The notes below the pieces were generated by a model. That model was given only the letters and a program-made list of their open reading frames with translations. It was not told where the DNA came from and did no database searches. Both the position numbers and the translations under genes were made by a program. From DATEPR01 sp036503065 (GTDB taxonomy: Bacteria > Actinomycetota > Actinomycetes > Mycobacteriales > Pseudonocardiaceae): 19,906 nt of DNA. Of this stretch, positions 6,222 through 12,945 are shown in pieces. The DNA is taken from NCBI GenBank assembly GCA_036503065.1, contig DASXXM010000382.1:1-19906 (forward strand), given 5' to 3'. Numbering within the stretch: position 1 is the stretch's first letter; every line of letters starts with the position of its first letter.

Positions 6222-6759
6222 CCATGGTCCACATCGCCCGGTTCCTCGACGCTTGCCGGGTGGGAGAACACAGGGAAATCGGGGAGTGCGGCACCGCCGC
6301 AACGGACCGGCGCGCGTTGCTCGCGTGGGATGCACGGTCATCCACGACGGCGCCGGTCGGTTCGCGGTGCAATGACGCGGACCTGTCGGCGCCGGGCCGA
6401 AGTCCGGCGCGGTGGCGGCCTCGCGGCAGTGCGGGGTCGACGGAGTGGCAGGGTGTCCGCTCGCTGGGCGTCGCATTGGTGCGGCCTCGGCGTGGTGCCG
6501 TCGGGTTGGGCGGCCCGGCTCGGTCGCGGTTGTCCGATCGGCGCGGGGTGCCACCGTGGCGGGAGCGGGACCCCGGACCCGTTGTGCGGCTCGGCCGACA
6601 TCGAGCTGGGGTGCGGTCTCGGCGTGGTGGTGGGGTGCCGTCGTGGTAATCGAGGCCGGCGTGCGGTTGGGCGATGCCGGCCGGCCGCGGCGGGCGTCGG
6701 GTCCGGGCGGGGGCCCGGCGTACGGGCGCGACAGTGTGGCCGCGACAGCGCGGCGCGGT
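6222..6759. other. G-rich stretch without a convincing gene
   Basis: About 540 bases lie between the YbaK gene and the best start of the DUF998 gene. Open frames exist on both strands, but their translations are Arg/Gly/Pro-rich without domains, as expected from base composition. A 19-base sequence is present twice with one difference (6479-6497 and 6611-6629, core CTCGGCGTGGTG). The DUF998 frame is open back to 6412, so an N-terminal extension cannot be excluded. No promoter was recognised. Confidence 0.5.
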
Positions 6760-7401
6760 GTGCGGTCCGGAGACCTCGGTCGGCTTCGGATCGGGCCGGT
6801 CGGGGTGGTGTGGGGTGCGATCGGCGTGGCCGTGTCGGCCATGCTGGTGCTGCATCTGATCGCCGCCGATCGACTTGATCCGGCTACCACCACGGTCAGC
6901 GACTACGTGTCGGTGCCGGGCGGGTCGGTGTTGCTCGCGTTGAGCGCGCTGGCCATCGCGGTGGCCACGGCCGCGGTGCCGGTCGGTCTGGTGCGTGCCC
7001 GGGTGCCGGGGGCAGCGGGGCTGTGTCTTCCGTTCGGGCTTGGCAGTGCGGGTTTGTTGGCGAGCATTGCCTTTCCTACCAATGCTGTGGGGGCCGTGGT
7101 GTCTGTCGATGCCGTGGTGCACCGTTATGCGGCAGGGGTGTTCTTCGTCAGCCTGCCGGTGGCCGCGCTGCTGACGCTGCGCCGGCTGCCGGATCGGGGA
7201 GTCGCCTGGCTGACCGGGCTGGGTGTGCTGGCCGGTGTGCTGTTCCTGGCCAGTCATGTACCGCTGGTGTTTCCCGACTGGTCGGGTGCGCGGCTGGTGG
7301 CGGCCTCGTTGCCTCGTGGGCTTGCCGAGCGTGGACTGCTGCTGGTCGACCTTCTGTTGCTGGCCGGGTTGGCCATGGCCGGGCGGCGGGTGCCGCGATG
7401 A
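6760..7401 (+). CDS. DUF998 family integral membrane protein
   Basis: About 213 residues with six hydrophobic segments in the pattern of DUF998: the first segment VVWGAIGVAVSAMLVLHLIA is followed by the typical DPATTTVSDYVSVPGG loop, then LLASIAFPTNAV, a VVHRYAAGVFFVSLPVAALL segment, LASHVPLVF, and a final GLAERGLLLVDLLLLAGLAM. The family function is unknown. The start is uncertain: GTG 6760 begins just ahead of the first membrane segment, but GTG 6736 or an upstream extension is possible and no ribosome site is obvious. Its stop overlaps the next ATG (ATGA at 7398-7401), so the next protein is translationally coupled. Confidence 0.75.
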   Translation: MRSGDLGRLRIGPVGVVWGAIGVAVSAMLVLHLIAADRLDPATTTVSDYVSVPGGSVLLALSALAIAVATAAVPVGLVRARVPGAAGLCLPFGLGSAGLLASIAFPTNAVGAVVSVDAVVHRYAAGVFFVSLPVAALLTLRRLPDRGVAWLTGLGVLAGVLFLASHVPLVFPDWSGARLVAASLPRGLAERGLLLVDLLLLAGLAMAGRRVPR

Positions 7402-9425
7402 TCTTCTTCGGTGTCGCGCTTGCCGTTCTTGCCGCCTGTTGTTACGCGGTCGCGGCCGTCCTGCAGCACGGTGCCGTGCGCACGGTGGTGGACGGCGACC
7501 GGCTCGGGCTCACCCAACTGCGTGCGGTCGCACGGCGGCGGCGGTGGCTTGCCGGGCTGGTCGCGCTGTGTTGTGGCGCGGGGCTGCACGTGGTGGCGCT
7601 GTCGATGGCGCCACTGCTGGTGGTCCAGCCGATCGGGGTGCTCGCCATCGGGCTGGCCGCGCTCCTCGCCAACGGACGGGATCGCGCGACCTTGTTCGCG
7701 GTCCTGGCCAGCACCCTTGGTGTGGCGCTGTTCCTGCTGCTCGCGGCGCCGCAGACACGTGTCGCCGTGGTGCCGGAGTTGGCTGCCGGGCGGGTGCTGC
7801 CGCTAACCGGGTTGATCGTTCTCGGGCTGGTGCTGGCTGCTGCGCCGGCCCGTGGTTGGGCGCGCTGCCCGTTGTTCGCCACGGCCGCCGGTGTCGCCTA
7901 CGGCACCGTCTCCGTGCTGACCAGGGCCATCGCGGGTCGCATCCGGGTGTCGGGGCTGGCCGGACTGCCGGTCGGGCCGACCGTGCTCGCGGTGGCCGGT
8001 GGGCTGGTGGCGATCGGCGTCGGCGCGGTGTGCGTGCAGCAGGCCTATGCCGGCGGTCGCGCGGACACCGTGTTGGCCTGCCAGACCGTGTCGGATCCGC
8101 TGATCGGCGTGCTGTTCGGAATGTTCCTCTTCCACGAGGCCACCGGCGGTACGCCCGTCACCGCACTGGGTGAACTGGCCTGTGGCGCGCTCGCCACGGC
8201 CGGGGTGCTTGTGCTCGCCAGACGACAGACAACCGCCGACCAAACCAGGAAGCAGGACATGGACCGTCCACTTCGGATCATCATCGGTGCCGACACCTTC
8301 CCGCCGGACATCAACGGCGCGGCCAGATTCGCCCACCAGTTGGCCACCGGGCTGGCCGGGCGCGGGTACGACGTGCACGTGCTGTGCCCGTCGGACACCG
8401 GGCCTGCCGGCACCGCCACCACGGCCGGGATCACCGTGCACCGCATTGCCGCGCACCGGACTCCGTGTCATCCGACGTTCCGGATCTCGCTGCCCTGGCG
8501 GGCGAACTCGGCCGCTCGACGCCTTGTGGACGAGTTACAACCGGACCTGGTCCACGTGCAGGCCCATTTCACGGTGGGCCGGGCGCTGGTGCGAGCCGCG
8601 ACCGACCGGCACGTGCCGGTGGTGGCCACCAACCACTTCATGCCGGAGAACCTGTTCGGCTACCTGCGGGTGCCGGGCTGGCTGCGGCGCGGGGCGGCCC
8701 GGCTGGCGTGGCGCGACCTGGCCCGGGTGTTCGGCCCGGCCACCGTCGTCACCGCGCCGACACCGACCGCCGTCAACCTGTTACGCCAGCAGGGTTTCGG
8801 CGACCGGGCGGTGGCCGTGTCCTGCGGTGTGGACCTCGATCGATATTCCTGCGGCGGCCCCGGCGACGGGCGGACCGTGCTGTTCGTCGGCCGGCTGGAC
8901 GAGGAGAAGCGGGTGCACGAACTGTTACGCGCGTTGGCCTTGCTGCCGGACCCGATCCGCGCGGACATCGTCGGCGACGGCTCGTGTCGCGCCGAGCTGA
9001 CGGAGCTGACCGACCGGCTGGGCATCGCCGACCGGGTGCGGTTCCGTGGGTTCGTCAGCGACGCCGAGCTCGTCGGCGCCTACCGGGACGCCGCCGTGTT
9101 CTGCATGCCGGGCGTTGCCGAGTTACAGAGCCTGGCCACCATGGAGGCGATGGCCGCCGGGCGGCCGGTGGTGGCCGCGGACGCGGTCGCCCTGCCACAC
9201 CTGGTCACGCCGGGCCACAACGGCTGGCTGTTTCCGCCGGGCGACGTCGTGGCGCTGGCCGCCCGGCTCGCCGCGGTGTTCGACCAGCCCGCCACGCTGG
9301 CCAGGATGGGCGCGGCCAGCCGAGAGCTGATCGCCCGACACGACGTACGGCGCAGCCTCGACACGTTCGAGGCGCTCTATCTGGTCGCACTCGACGCCCC
9401 CCATCGGGTGCCGATCGCGGCGTGA
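7398..9425 (+). CDS. Fused DMT/NIPA-like transporter and GT4 glycosyltransferase in one reading frame
   Basis: One uninterrupted frame of 675 residues. Residues 1-275 form a polytopic membrane protein of about nine or ten hydrophobic helices, DMT superfamily, with the NIPA-like block APLLVVQPIGVLAIGLAALL (about 73-92). Residues 288-675 form a complete GT4 glycosyltransferase: GADTFPPDINGAARFAHQLA near the start, LVHVQAHF, VVATNHFMPENLFGY, a second Rossmann domain starting VLFVGRLDEEKRVHELL, and the E-x7-E motif (Glu575 to Glu583, ELQSLATME). It resembles GDP-mannose- or UDP-sugar-dependent lipid glycosyltransferases (MgtA/PimB-like); donor and acceptor are unknown. The ATG overlaps the DUF998 stop. 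An internal ATG at 8259 with its own ribosome site could give a separate 388-residue glycosyltransferase, so the frame may yield two proteins. Confidence 0.85.
   Translation: MIFFGVALAVLAACCYAVAAVLQHGAVRTVVDGDRLGLTQLRAVARRRRWLAGLVALCCGAGLHVVALSMAPLLVVQPIGVLAIGLAALLANGRDRATLFAVLASTLGVALFLLLAAPQTRVAVVPELAAGRVLPLTGLIVLGLVLAAAPARGWARCPLFATAAGVAYGTVSVLTRAIAGRIRVSGLAGLPVGPTVLAVAGGLVAIGVGAVCVQQAYAGGRADTVLACQTVSDPLIGVLFGMFLFHEATGGTPVTALGELACGALATAGVLVLARRQTTADQTRKQDMDRPLRIIIGADTFPPDINGAARFAHQLATGLAGRGYDVHVLCPSDTGPAGTATTAGITVHRIAAHRTPCHPTFRISLPWRANSAARRLVDELQPDLVHVQAHFTVGRALVRAATDRHVPVVATNHFMPENLFGYLRVPGWLRRGAARLAWRDLARVFGPATVVTAPTPTAVNLLRQQGFGDRAVAVSCGVDLDRYSCGGPGDGRTVLFVGRLDEEKRVHELLRALALLPDPIRADIVGDGSCRAELTELTDRLGIADRVRFRGFVSDAELVGAYRDAAVFCMPGVAELQSLATMEAMAAGRPVVAADAVALPHLVTPGHNGWLFPPGDVVALAARLAAVFDQPATLARMGAASRELIARHDVRRSLDTFEALYLVALDAPHRVPIAA
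8244..8261 (+). promoter_or_regulatory. Internal ribosome binding site and ATG for the glycosyltransferase half
   Basis: AGGAAG at 8247-8252 and GCAGGA at 8252-8257 precede an in-frame ATG at 8259, exactly where GT4 proteins normally begin (MDRPLRIIIGAD). This is what would be expected if the glycosyltransferase were once, or still is, a separate gene whose upstream neighbour lost its stop codon. Confidence 0.5.
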
Positions 9426-9500
9426 GACGGCCTGACACCGGGCGCCCAGCTGGAGCGGGAGGAGACGTGGGTCACCGGGCGGCTGATCGCGTAGCGCGGG

Positions 9501-10373
9501 TCAGAAGATCACGGTGTGGTTGCCGTGCAACAGGACGCGGTCCTCCAGGTGCCAGCGCAGGCCCCTGGCCAGCACCACCTTCTCGATGTCCCGGCCCTTG
9601 CGCACCAGGTCGGACACGGAGTCCCGGTGGTCCACCCGGGTCACGTCCTGCTCGATGATCGGGCCGGAGTCCAGTTCCGCGGTCACGTAGTGGCACGTGG
9701 CCCCGATGAGTTTCACGCCGCGGGCGTGCGCCTGGTGGTACGGGCGTGCGCCGCCGAACGACGGCAGGAAGCTGTGGTGGATGTTCAGCGCCCTGCCCGC
9801 CCACGCCGCGCACAGTTCTGGCGGCACGACCTGCATGAACCGAGCCAGCACGACCGCGTGCGGCCGTTGCGCGTCGACCAGTTGCGCGAGTTGGTGGAAC
9901 GCGGCCGTCCGGCCGTCCTGGTCGGCCGGGAACGGCACGTGGAAGAACGGGATGCCATGGGCACGGGTGATGTCGGCCAGCGCGAGGTGGTTGCCGATCA
10001 CGGCCGTCACGTCCACGTCGAGTTCGCGGGACGCCACCCGGCCCAACAGGTCGTAGAGGCAGTGGCCCTCGTGCGACACGAGGATGACCACGCGGCGGCG
10101 CTCCGCGGTGTCGGTGACCCGCCAGTCGGCCTGTGCGCCCAACTCCTTGGCCACCCCGAGGAACCGGGCGCGCAACTCCTTGATGTCGAAGGGCAGTGAG
10201 TCGGCCAGCACCTCCTGGCGGGTGAAGAACCAACCAGTGTCCTGGTCCGTGTGGTAGGCGGCCTCGACGATCCATCCACCCGCGTCGGCCAGGAACGACG
10301 AGATCCTGGCCACGATGCCGCGGCGGTCCGGGCACCCGAATCGGATGATGTAACGGTGATCGTCGACCGACAT
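9501..10373 (-). CDS. purU: Formyltetrahydrofolate deformylase
   Basis: The 290-residue enzyme hydrolyses 10-formyl-tetrahydrofolate to formate and tetrahydrofolate, balancing the one-carbon pool and feeding formate to purine synthesis. It has an N-terminal ACT domain (about 6-85, GCPDRRGIVARISSFLADAG) and a formyltransferase catalytic domain (about 94-285). The latter contains NIHHSFLPSF, giving catalytic Asn197 and His199, and ELDSGPIIEQD with Asp235. Length matches the family (about 280). ATG 10373 gives the usual N-terminus; a TTG at 10391 would add six residues. It is the last gene of a minus-strand set after DUF2505 and the SAM methyltransferase, 21 bases behind the latter, and converges with the glycosyltransferase gene. 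Confidence 0.96.
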   Translation of the reverse strand: MSVDDHRYIIRFGCPDRRGIVARISSFLADAGGWIVEAAYHTDQDTGWFFTRQEVLADSLPFDIKELRARFLGVAKELGAQADWRVTDTAERRRVVILVSHEGHCLYDLLGRVASRELDVDVTAVIGNHLALADITRAHGIPFFHVPFPADQDGRTAAFHQLAQLVDAQRPHAVVLARFMQVVPPELCAAWAGRALNIHHSFLPSFGGARPYHQAHARGVKLIGATCHYVTAELDSGPIIEQDVTRVDHRDSVSDLVRKGRDIEKVVLARGLRWHLEDRVLLHGNHTVIF

Positions 10374-10394
10374 GGTTCGTGATTGTCGCAAGCC

Positions 10395-11225
10395 CTAGGG
10401 CCCCACGGCGGACCAGCCCACCGGCGCAACGGCGGACCACGCCAGCGTGACCTCGCCGAGCCGCCACCGCCGCGCCCGGTCCAGTACCGGCCAGCCGCGA
10501 CCGGCGAGCAGCCGCACCGACTCGGCCCACCGGGCGCGCGGGCCGAACGGTGCCAACGGGGCCGCCGTGGCCCAGCAGGCGTCCAGTTCGGACAGCAGCG
10601 CGTGCACCGGCTCGCCGGGGACGTTGCGGTGGATCAACGCCTTGGGCAGCCGCTCGGCAAGATCACTCGGTCGGTCGATGGCCGTTGTCCTACACGCCAG
10701 GGTGAACGTGCGCGGGCCGGCCACGTCCAGGGTGACCCAGCAGCAACGCCTGCCGACCTCGTCGCAGGTGCCCTCCACCAGCAGCCCGCCGGGTGCGAGG
10801 CGATCGAGCATGGTGCGCCATGCGGCCATCACGGCGGGTTCCTCGTACTGGCGCAGCACGTTGAAGGCGCGCAGCAGCACCGGCCGGGCGCCGGCCAGTT
10901 CGAAACCGCCACGGCGGAACTCCAGCCACGGCGGGTCGGCCGCCGGTGCCGCCAGCGCCACTCGTTCGGGGTCGAGTTCCAGGCCGAGCACTCGCACGTC
11001 CGGGCGAATCGTGCGCAACCGGGCGAGCAGTTCCACCGTGGTGACCGGGCTCGCGCCGTAACCGAGGTCCACGACCAGCGGTGCGGGCGACGCAAGCGCT
11101 TGCGTGACAACGGGTGTGCCGGTCAGCCAGCGGTCGACGCGGCGCAGCCGGTTCGGGTTGGTGGTGCCCCGGGTCGGTACGCCGAGCGCCCGCGCCCGGC
11201 CCGCCGCCAGCCGCGGCGGTTTCAC
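10395..11225 (-). CDS. Class I SAM-dependent methyltransferase
   Basis: The 276-residue protein has a Rossmann-type SAM fold: TTNPNRLRRVDRWL (21-34) leads into motif I VVDLGYGASPVTTVEL (51-66), then an acidic motif VLGLELDPERV and a motif PGGLLVEGTCDEVGRR. The RGTT-xx-NRLRRVDRW lead is typical of a conserved actinobacterial group of uncharacterised methyltransferases. The substrate is unknown. The GTG start at 11225 overlaps the DUF2505 stop (GTGA), so translation is coupled. The downstream purU lies 21 bases away. A 16-base perfect palindrome occurs inside the gene (11090-11105). Confidence 0.88.
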   Translation of the reverse strand: MKPPRLAAGRARALGVPTRGTTNPNRLRRVDRWLTGTPVVTQALASPAPLVVDLGYGASPVTTVELLARLRTIRPDVRVLGLELDPERVALAAPAADPPWLEFRRGGFELAGARPVLLRAFNVLRQYEEPAVMAAWRTMLDRLAPGGLLVEGTCDEVGRRCCWVTLDVAGPRTFTLACRTTAIDRPSDLAERLPKALIHRNVPGEPVHALLSELDACWATAAPLAPFGPRARWAESVRLLAGRGWPVLDRARRWRLGEVTLAWSAVAPVGWSAVGP

Positions 11226-11722
11226 GGGTGCTGGGTGAGCCAGTCCTCGGCGAACGTGTGCTCCGCGTCGAGGAGTTTGCCGATCTGCTCGGCAACCGAC
11301 TCCTCGATCCGGCCGCCGACCAGCGGAATCGGGATCTTGACCAGACCGTCCAGCGCCAGTTCGCTGCCGCCGCCGACGGGTGCCAGCCGCATGGTGCCAC
11401 CGAGTTCGCCGGGCATGCCGGGAATGGTCACCGCGACCGTGCCGCGATAACCGGAGCCGTCGGGCTGCCAGGTCTCGGCGCGTTCGATCTTCAGGTCGCC
11501 GCCCAGCAGGGTGCGGATGGCAGGCGGCAGGTTCCGCGCGTCGACGCCGTGCCGCAGCCGGTACGCGACCCGATCGCCGGTGACCTCGTGGTCGAGCAGC
11601 CGGGCGTCGGTGCCGCCGATCGCGGTCAGCCGTGCCGCCAGATACGTCGGATCGACCAGGGTTTCGTACACCGTTGTGGTGTCGAACGCCGACCGTGTCC
11701 GGTGCTCGATGCGCCGTGCCAT
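11222..11722 (-). CDS. DUF2505 family protein (SRPBCC-like fold)
   Basis: The 166-residue protein matches actinobacterial DUF2505: it begins MARRIEHRTRSAFDTTTVYE, continues DPTYLAARLTAIGG, and has the strand-rich middle (VAYRLRHGV, GYRGTVAVTIPGMPGELGG) and long C-terminal helix (IEESVAEQIGKLLDAEHTFA) of START/SRPBCC lipid-binding-like folds. Function is unknown; binding of a hydrophobic ligand is a guess from the fold. M. tuberculosis carries uncharacterised genes next to murB in the same divergent orientation. The ATG at 11722 is seven bases after a TAGCCT -10 box, suggesting a leaderless transcript. It is the first gene of the minus-strand set with the methyltransferase and purU. Confidence 0.88.
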   Translation of the reverse strand: MARRIEHRTRSAFDTTTVYETLVDPTYLAARLTAIGGTDARLLDHEVTGDRVAYRLRHGVDARNLPPAIRTLLGGDLKIERAETWQPDGSGYRGTVAVTIPGMPGELGGTMRLAPVGGGSELALDGLVKIPIPLVGGRIEESVAEQIGKLLDAEHTFAEDWLTQHP

Positions 11723-11729
11723 GGGCCGA

Positions 11730-11739
11730 AGGCTACCGT
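11730..11739. promoter_or_regulatory. Overlapping divergent -10 boxes for murB and the DUF2505 operon
   Basis: The two start codons are only 25 bases apart. On the minus strand TAGCCT (11735-11730) is seven bases before ATG 11722. On the plus strand TACCGT (11734-11739) is eight bases before GTG 11748. The two hexamers share the TA at 11734-11735, so polymerase could not use both at once. -35 sequences would lie inside the opposite gene; none is clear. Confidence 0.5.
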
Positions 11740-11747
11740 TGACGACC

Positions 11748-12824
11748 GTGACCAGCTCCCAGACAGGTGCCGACGTGCGTTGTGGCGTCGCGCTGGCCGG
11801 GTTCACCACCCTGCGACTCGGCGGTCCCGCGGCGCGGTTCGTCCGGGCGGAGCGGTCCGCCGACCTGGTGGACGCGGTGCGGGCGGCCGACGCGGACGGG
11901 GAGCGGCTGCTGGTGCTGGGCGGCGGTTCGAACCTGGTGATCGCGGATGCCGGTTTCGACGGCACGGTGGTCCAGGTGGCCACGTCGGGTTGCGGCTACG
12001 ACCGGTTGGGCGACGGGTCGGTGCAGCTCACCGTCGAGGCCGGGATGGACTGGGACGCCACGGTGGCGCGGACCGTCGCGGAGGACCTCGGCGGCCTGGA
12101 GTGCCTGTCCGGCATCCCGGGGCTGGTCGGCGCCACGCCGGTGCAGAACGTTGGCGCCTACGGCGTCGAGATCGCCGACCTGCTGGTCTCGGTGGACCTG
12201 CTGGACCGGCACAGCGGCCAGGTGCGCACGGTGGCCGCGGACGCGCTCGGGCTGGGCTACCGGACCAGCGTGCTCAAGGGCGCCGACTCCGCCGTCGTGC
12301 TGCGGGTGCGGTTCGTGCTGGCCGACGGCGGGCTGTCCGCGCCGATCCGGTACGCCGAGCTGGCTCGCACGCTCGGGGTCGCGGTCGGCGCGCGGGTGCC
12401 GGTGGCGGCGGCTCGGGCCGCGGTGCTGGAACTGCGGCGCGGCAAGGGAATGGTGCTCGACGCGGCTGATCACGACACGTGGAGCTGCGGCTCGTTCTTC
12501 ACCAACCCGGTCCTGCCGGACGCCGCGCTGCCGGCGGTCCGGGAGCGGGTGCGGGACATGGCGATGCCGACGTATCCGGCCGGGCCGGGCCGGACCAAGC
12601 TGCCCGCCGCATGGCTGATCGAGCGGGCCGGGTTCGGTGTCGGCCATGCCGGGGCCGGTGGCCGGGTGGCGCTGTCCGGCAAGCACACCCTCGCGCTGAC
12701 CAACCGGGGTTCGGCCAGCACGGCGGACCTGTTGGCGCTGGCTCGTAAGGTCCGCGACGGGGTCATGGCGGCGTTCGGTGTTGAGCTGCGACCGGAGCCG
12801 GTGCTGGTGGACTGCACGATCTAG
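11748..12824 (+). CDS. murB: UDP-N-acetylenolpyruvoylglucosamine reductase
   Basis: The 358-residue, FAD-dependent cytoplasmic enzyme reduces UDP-GlcNAc-enolpyruvate to UDP-MurNAc with NADPH, the second committed step of peptidoglycan synthesis. It shows the FAD-binding motif LGGGSNLVIADAGFDGTVV (from about residue 57), the GLECLSGIPGLVGATPVQNV block including QNVGAYG, and SCGSFFTNP (246-254), in which Ser249 corresponds to the catalytic serine. The C-terminal block GFGVGHAGAGGRVALSGKHT is conserved in type I MurB. The start is GTG 11748; there is no Shine-Dalgarno sequence, and a TACCGT -10 lies eight bases upstream. It corresponds to Rv0482. The downstream neighbour here is a chitinase instead of an L,D-transpeptidase. 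Confidence 0.97.
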   Translation: MTSSQTGADVRCGVALAGFTTLRLGGPAARFVRAERSADLVDAVRAADADGERLLVLGGGSNLVIADAGFDGTVVQVATSGCGYDRLGDGSVQLTVEAGMDWDATVARTVAEDLGGLECLSGIPGLVGATPVQNVGAYGVEIADLLVSVDLLDRHSGQVRTVAADALGLGYRTSVLKGADSAVVLRVRFVLADGGLSAPIRYAELARTLGVAVGARVPVAAARAAVLELRRGKGMVLDAADHDTWSCGSFFTNPVLPDAALPAVRERVRDMAMPTYPAGPGRTKLPAAWLIERAGFGVGHAGAGGRVALSGKHTLALTNRGSASTADLLALARKVRDGVMAAFGVELRPEPVLVDCTI

Positions 12825-12867
12825 TGCGTTGTGGCCGTTTTCCTCGACAACCGTCGTGACCAGGGTG

Positions 12868-12921
12868 TTGACCTGGCCTGTCATCGTGGACTAGACCTAG
12901 CTCTGTGGTCTAGACCACAGA
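12868..12921 (+). promoter_or_regulatory. Chitinase promoter with two DasR-type boxes
   Basis: TCTGTGGTCTAGACCACAGA (12902-12921) is a perfect 20-base palindrome containing TGGTCTAGACCA, the core of the DasR-responsive element and of the direct repeats known upstream of Streptomyces chitinase genes. A second, imperfect copy, TGGACTAGACCT, lies at 12887-12898, 19 bases upstream. TTGACC at 12868-12873 is a plausible -35, with TAGACC (12892-12897, spacing 18) as -10 inside the first box. Binding of a GntR-family DasR protein, relieved by aminosugar phosphates, is inferred from Streptomyces. Confidence 0.8.
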
Positions 12922-12945
12922 AGGTGCACACCCCGAGGAGAGCAC

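Noticed and set aside
4466..6271. 601-codon open frame on the minus strand
   Set aside because: It is antisense to hbhA, DUF2516 and YbaK, which all have family motifs; its His/Gly/Arg-rich translation is typical of GC-rich antisense frames.
5983..7257. 424-codon minus-strand frame covering the gap before the DUF998 gene
   Set aside because: It overlaps the YbaK and DUF998 genes antisense and is rich in His, Arg, Pro and Gln without any domain; composition alone explains it.
8384..9658. 424-codon plus-strand frame within the glycosyltransferase region
   Set aside because: It is a shifted frame of the GT4 sequence, with Arg/Gly/Ala-rich composition and no motif.
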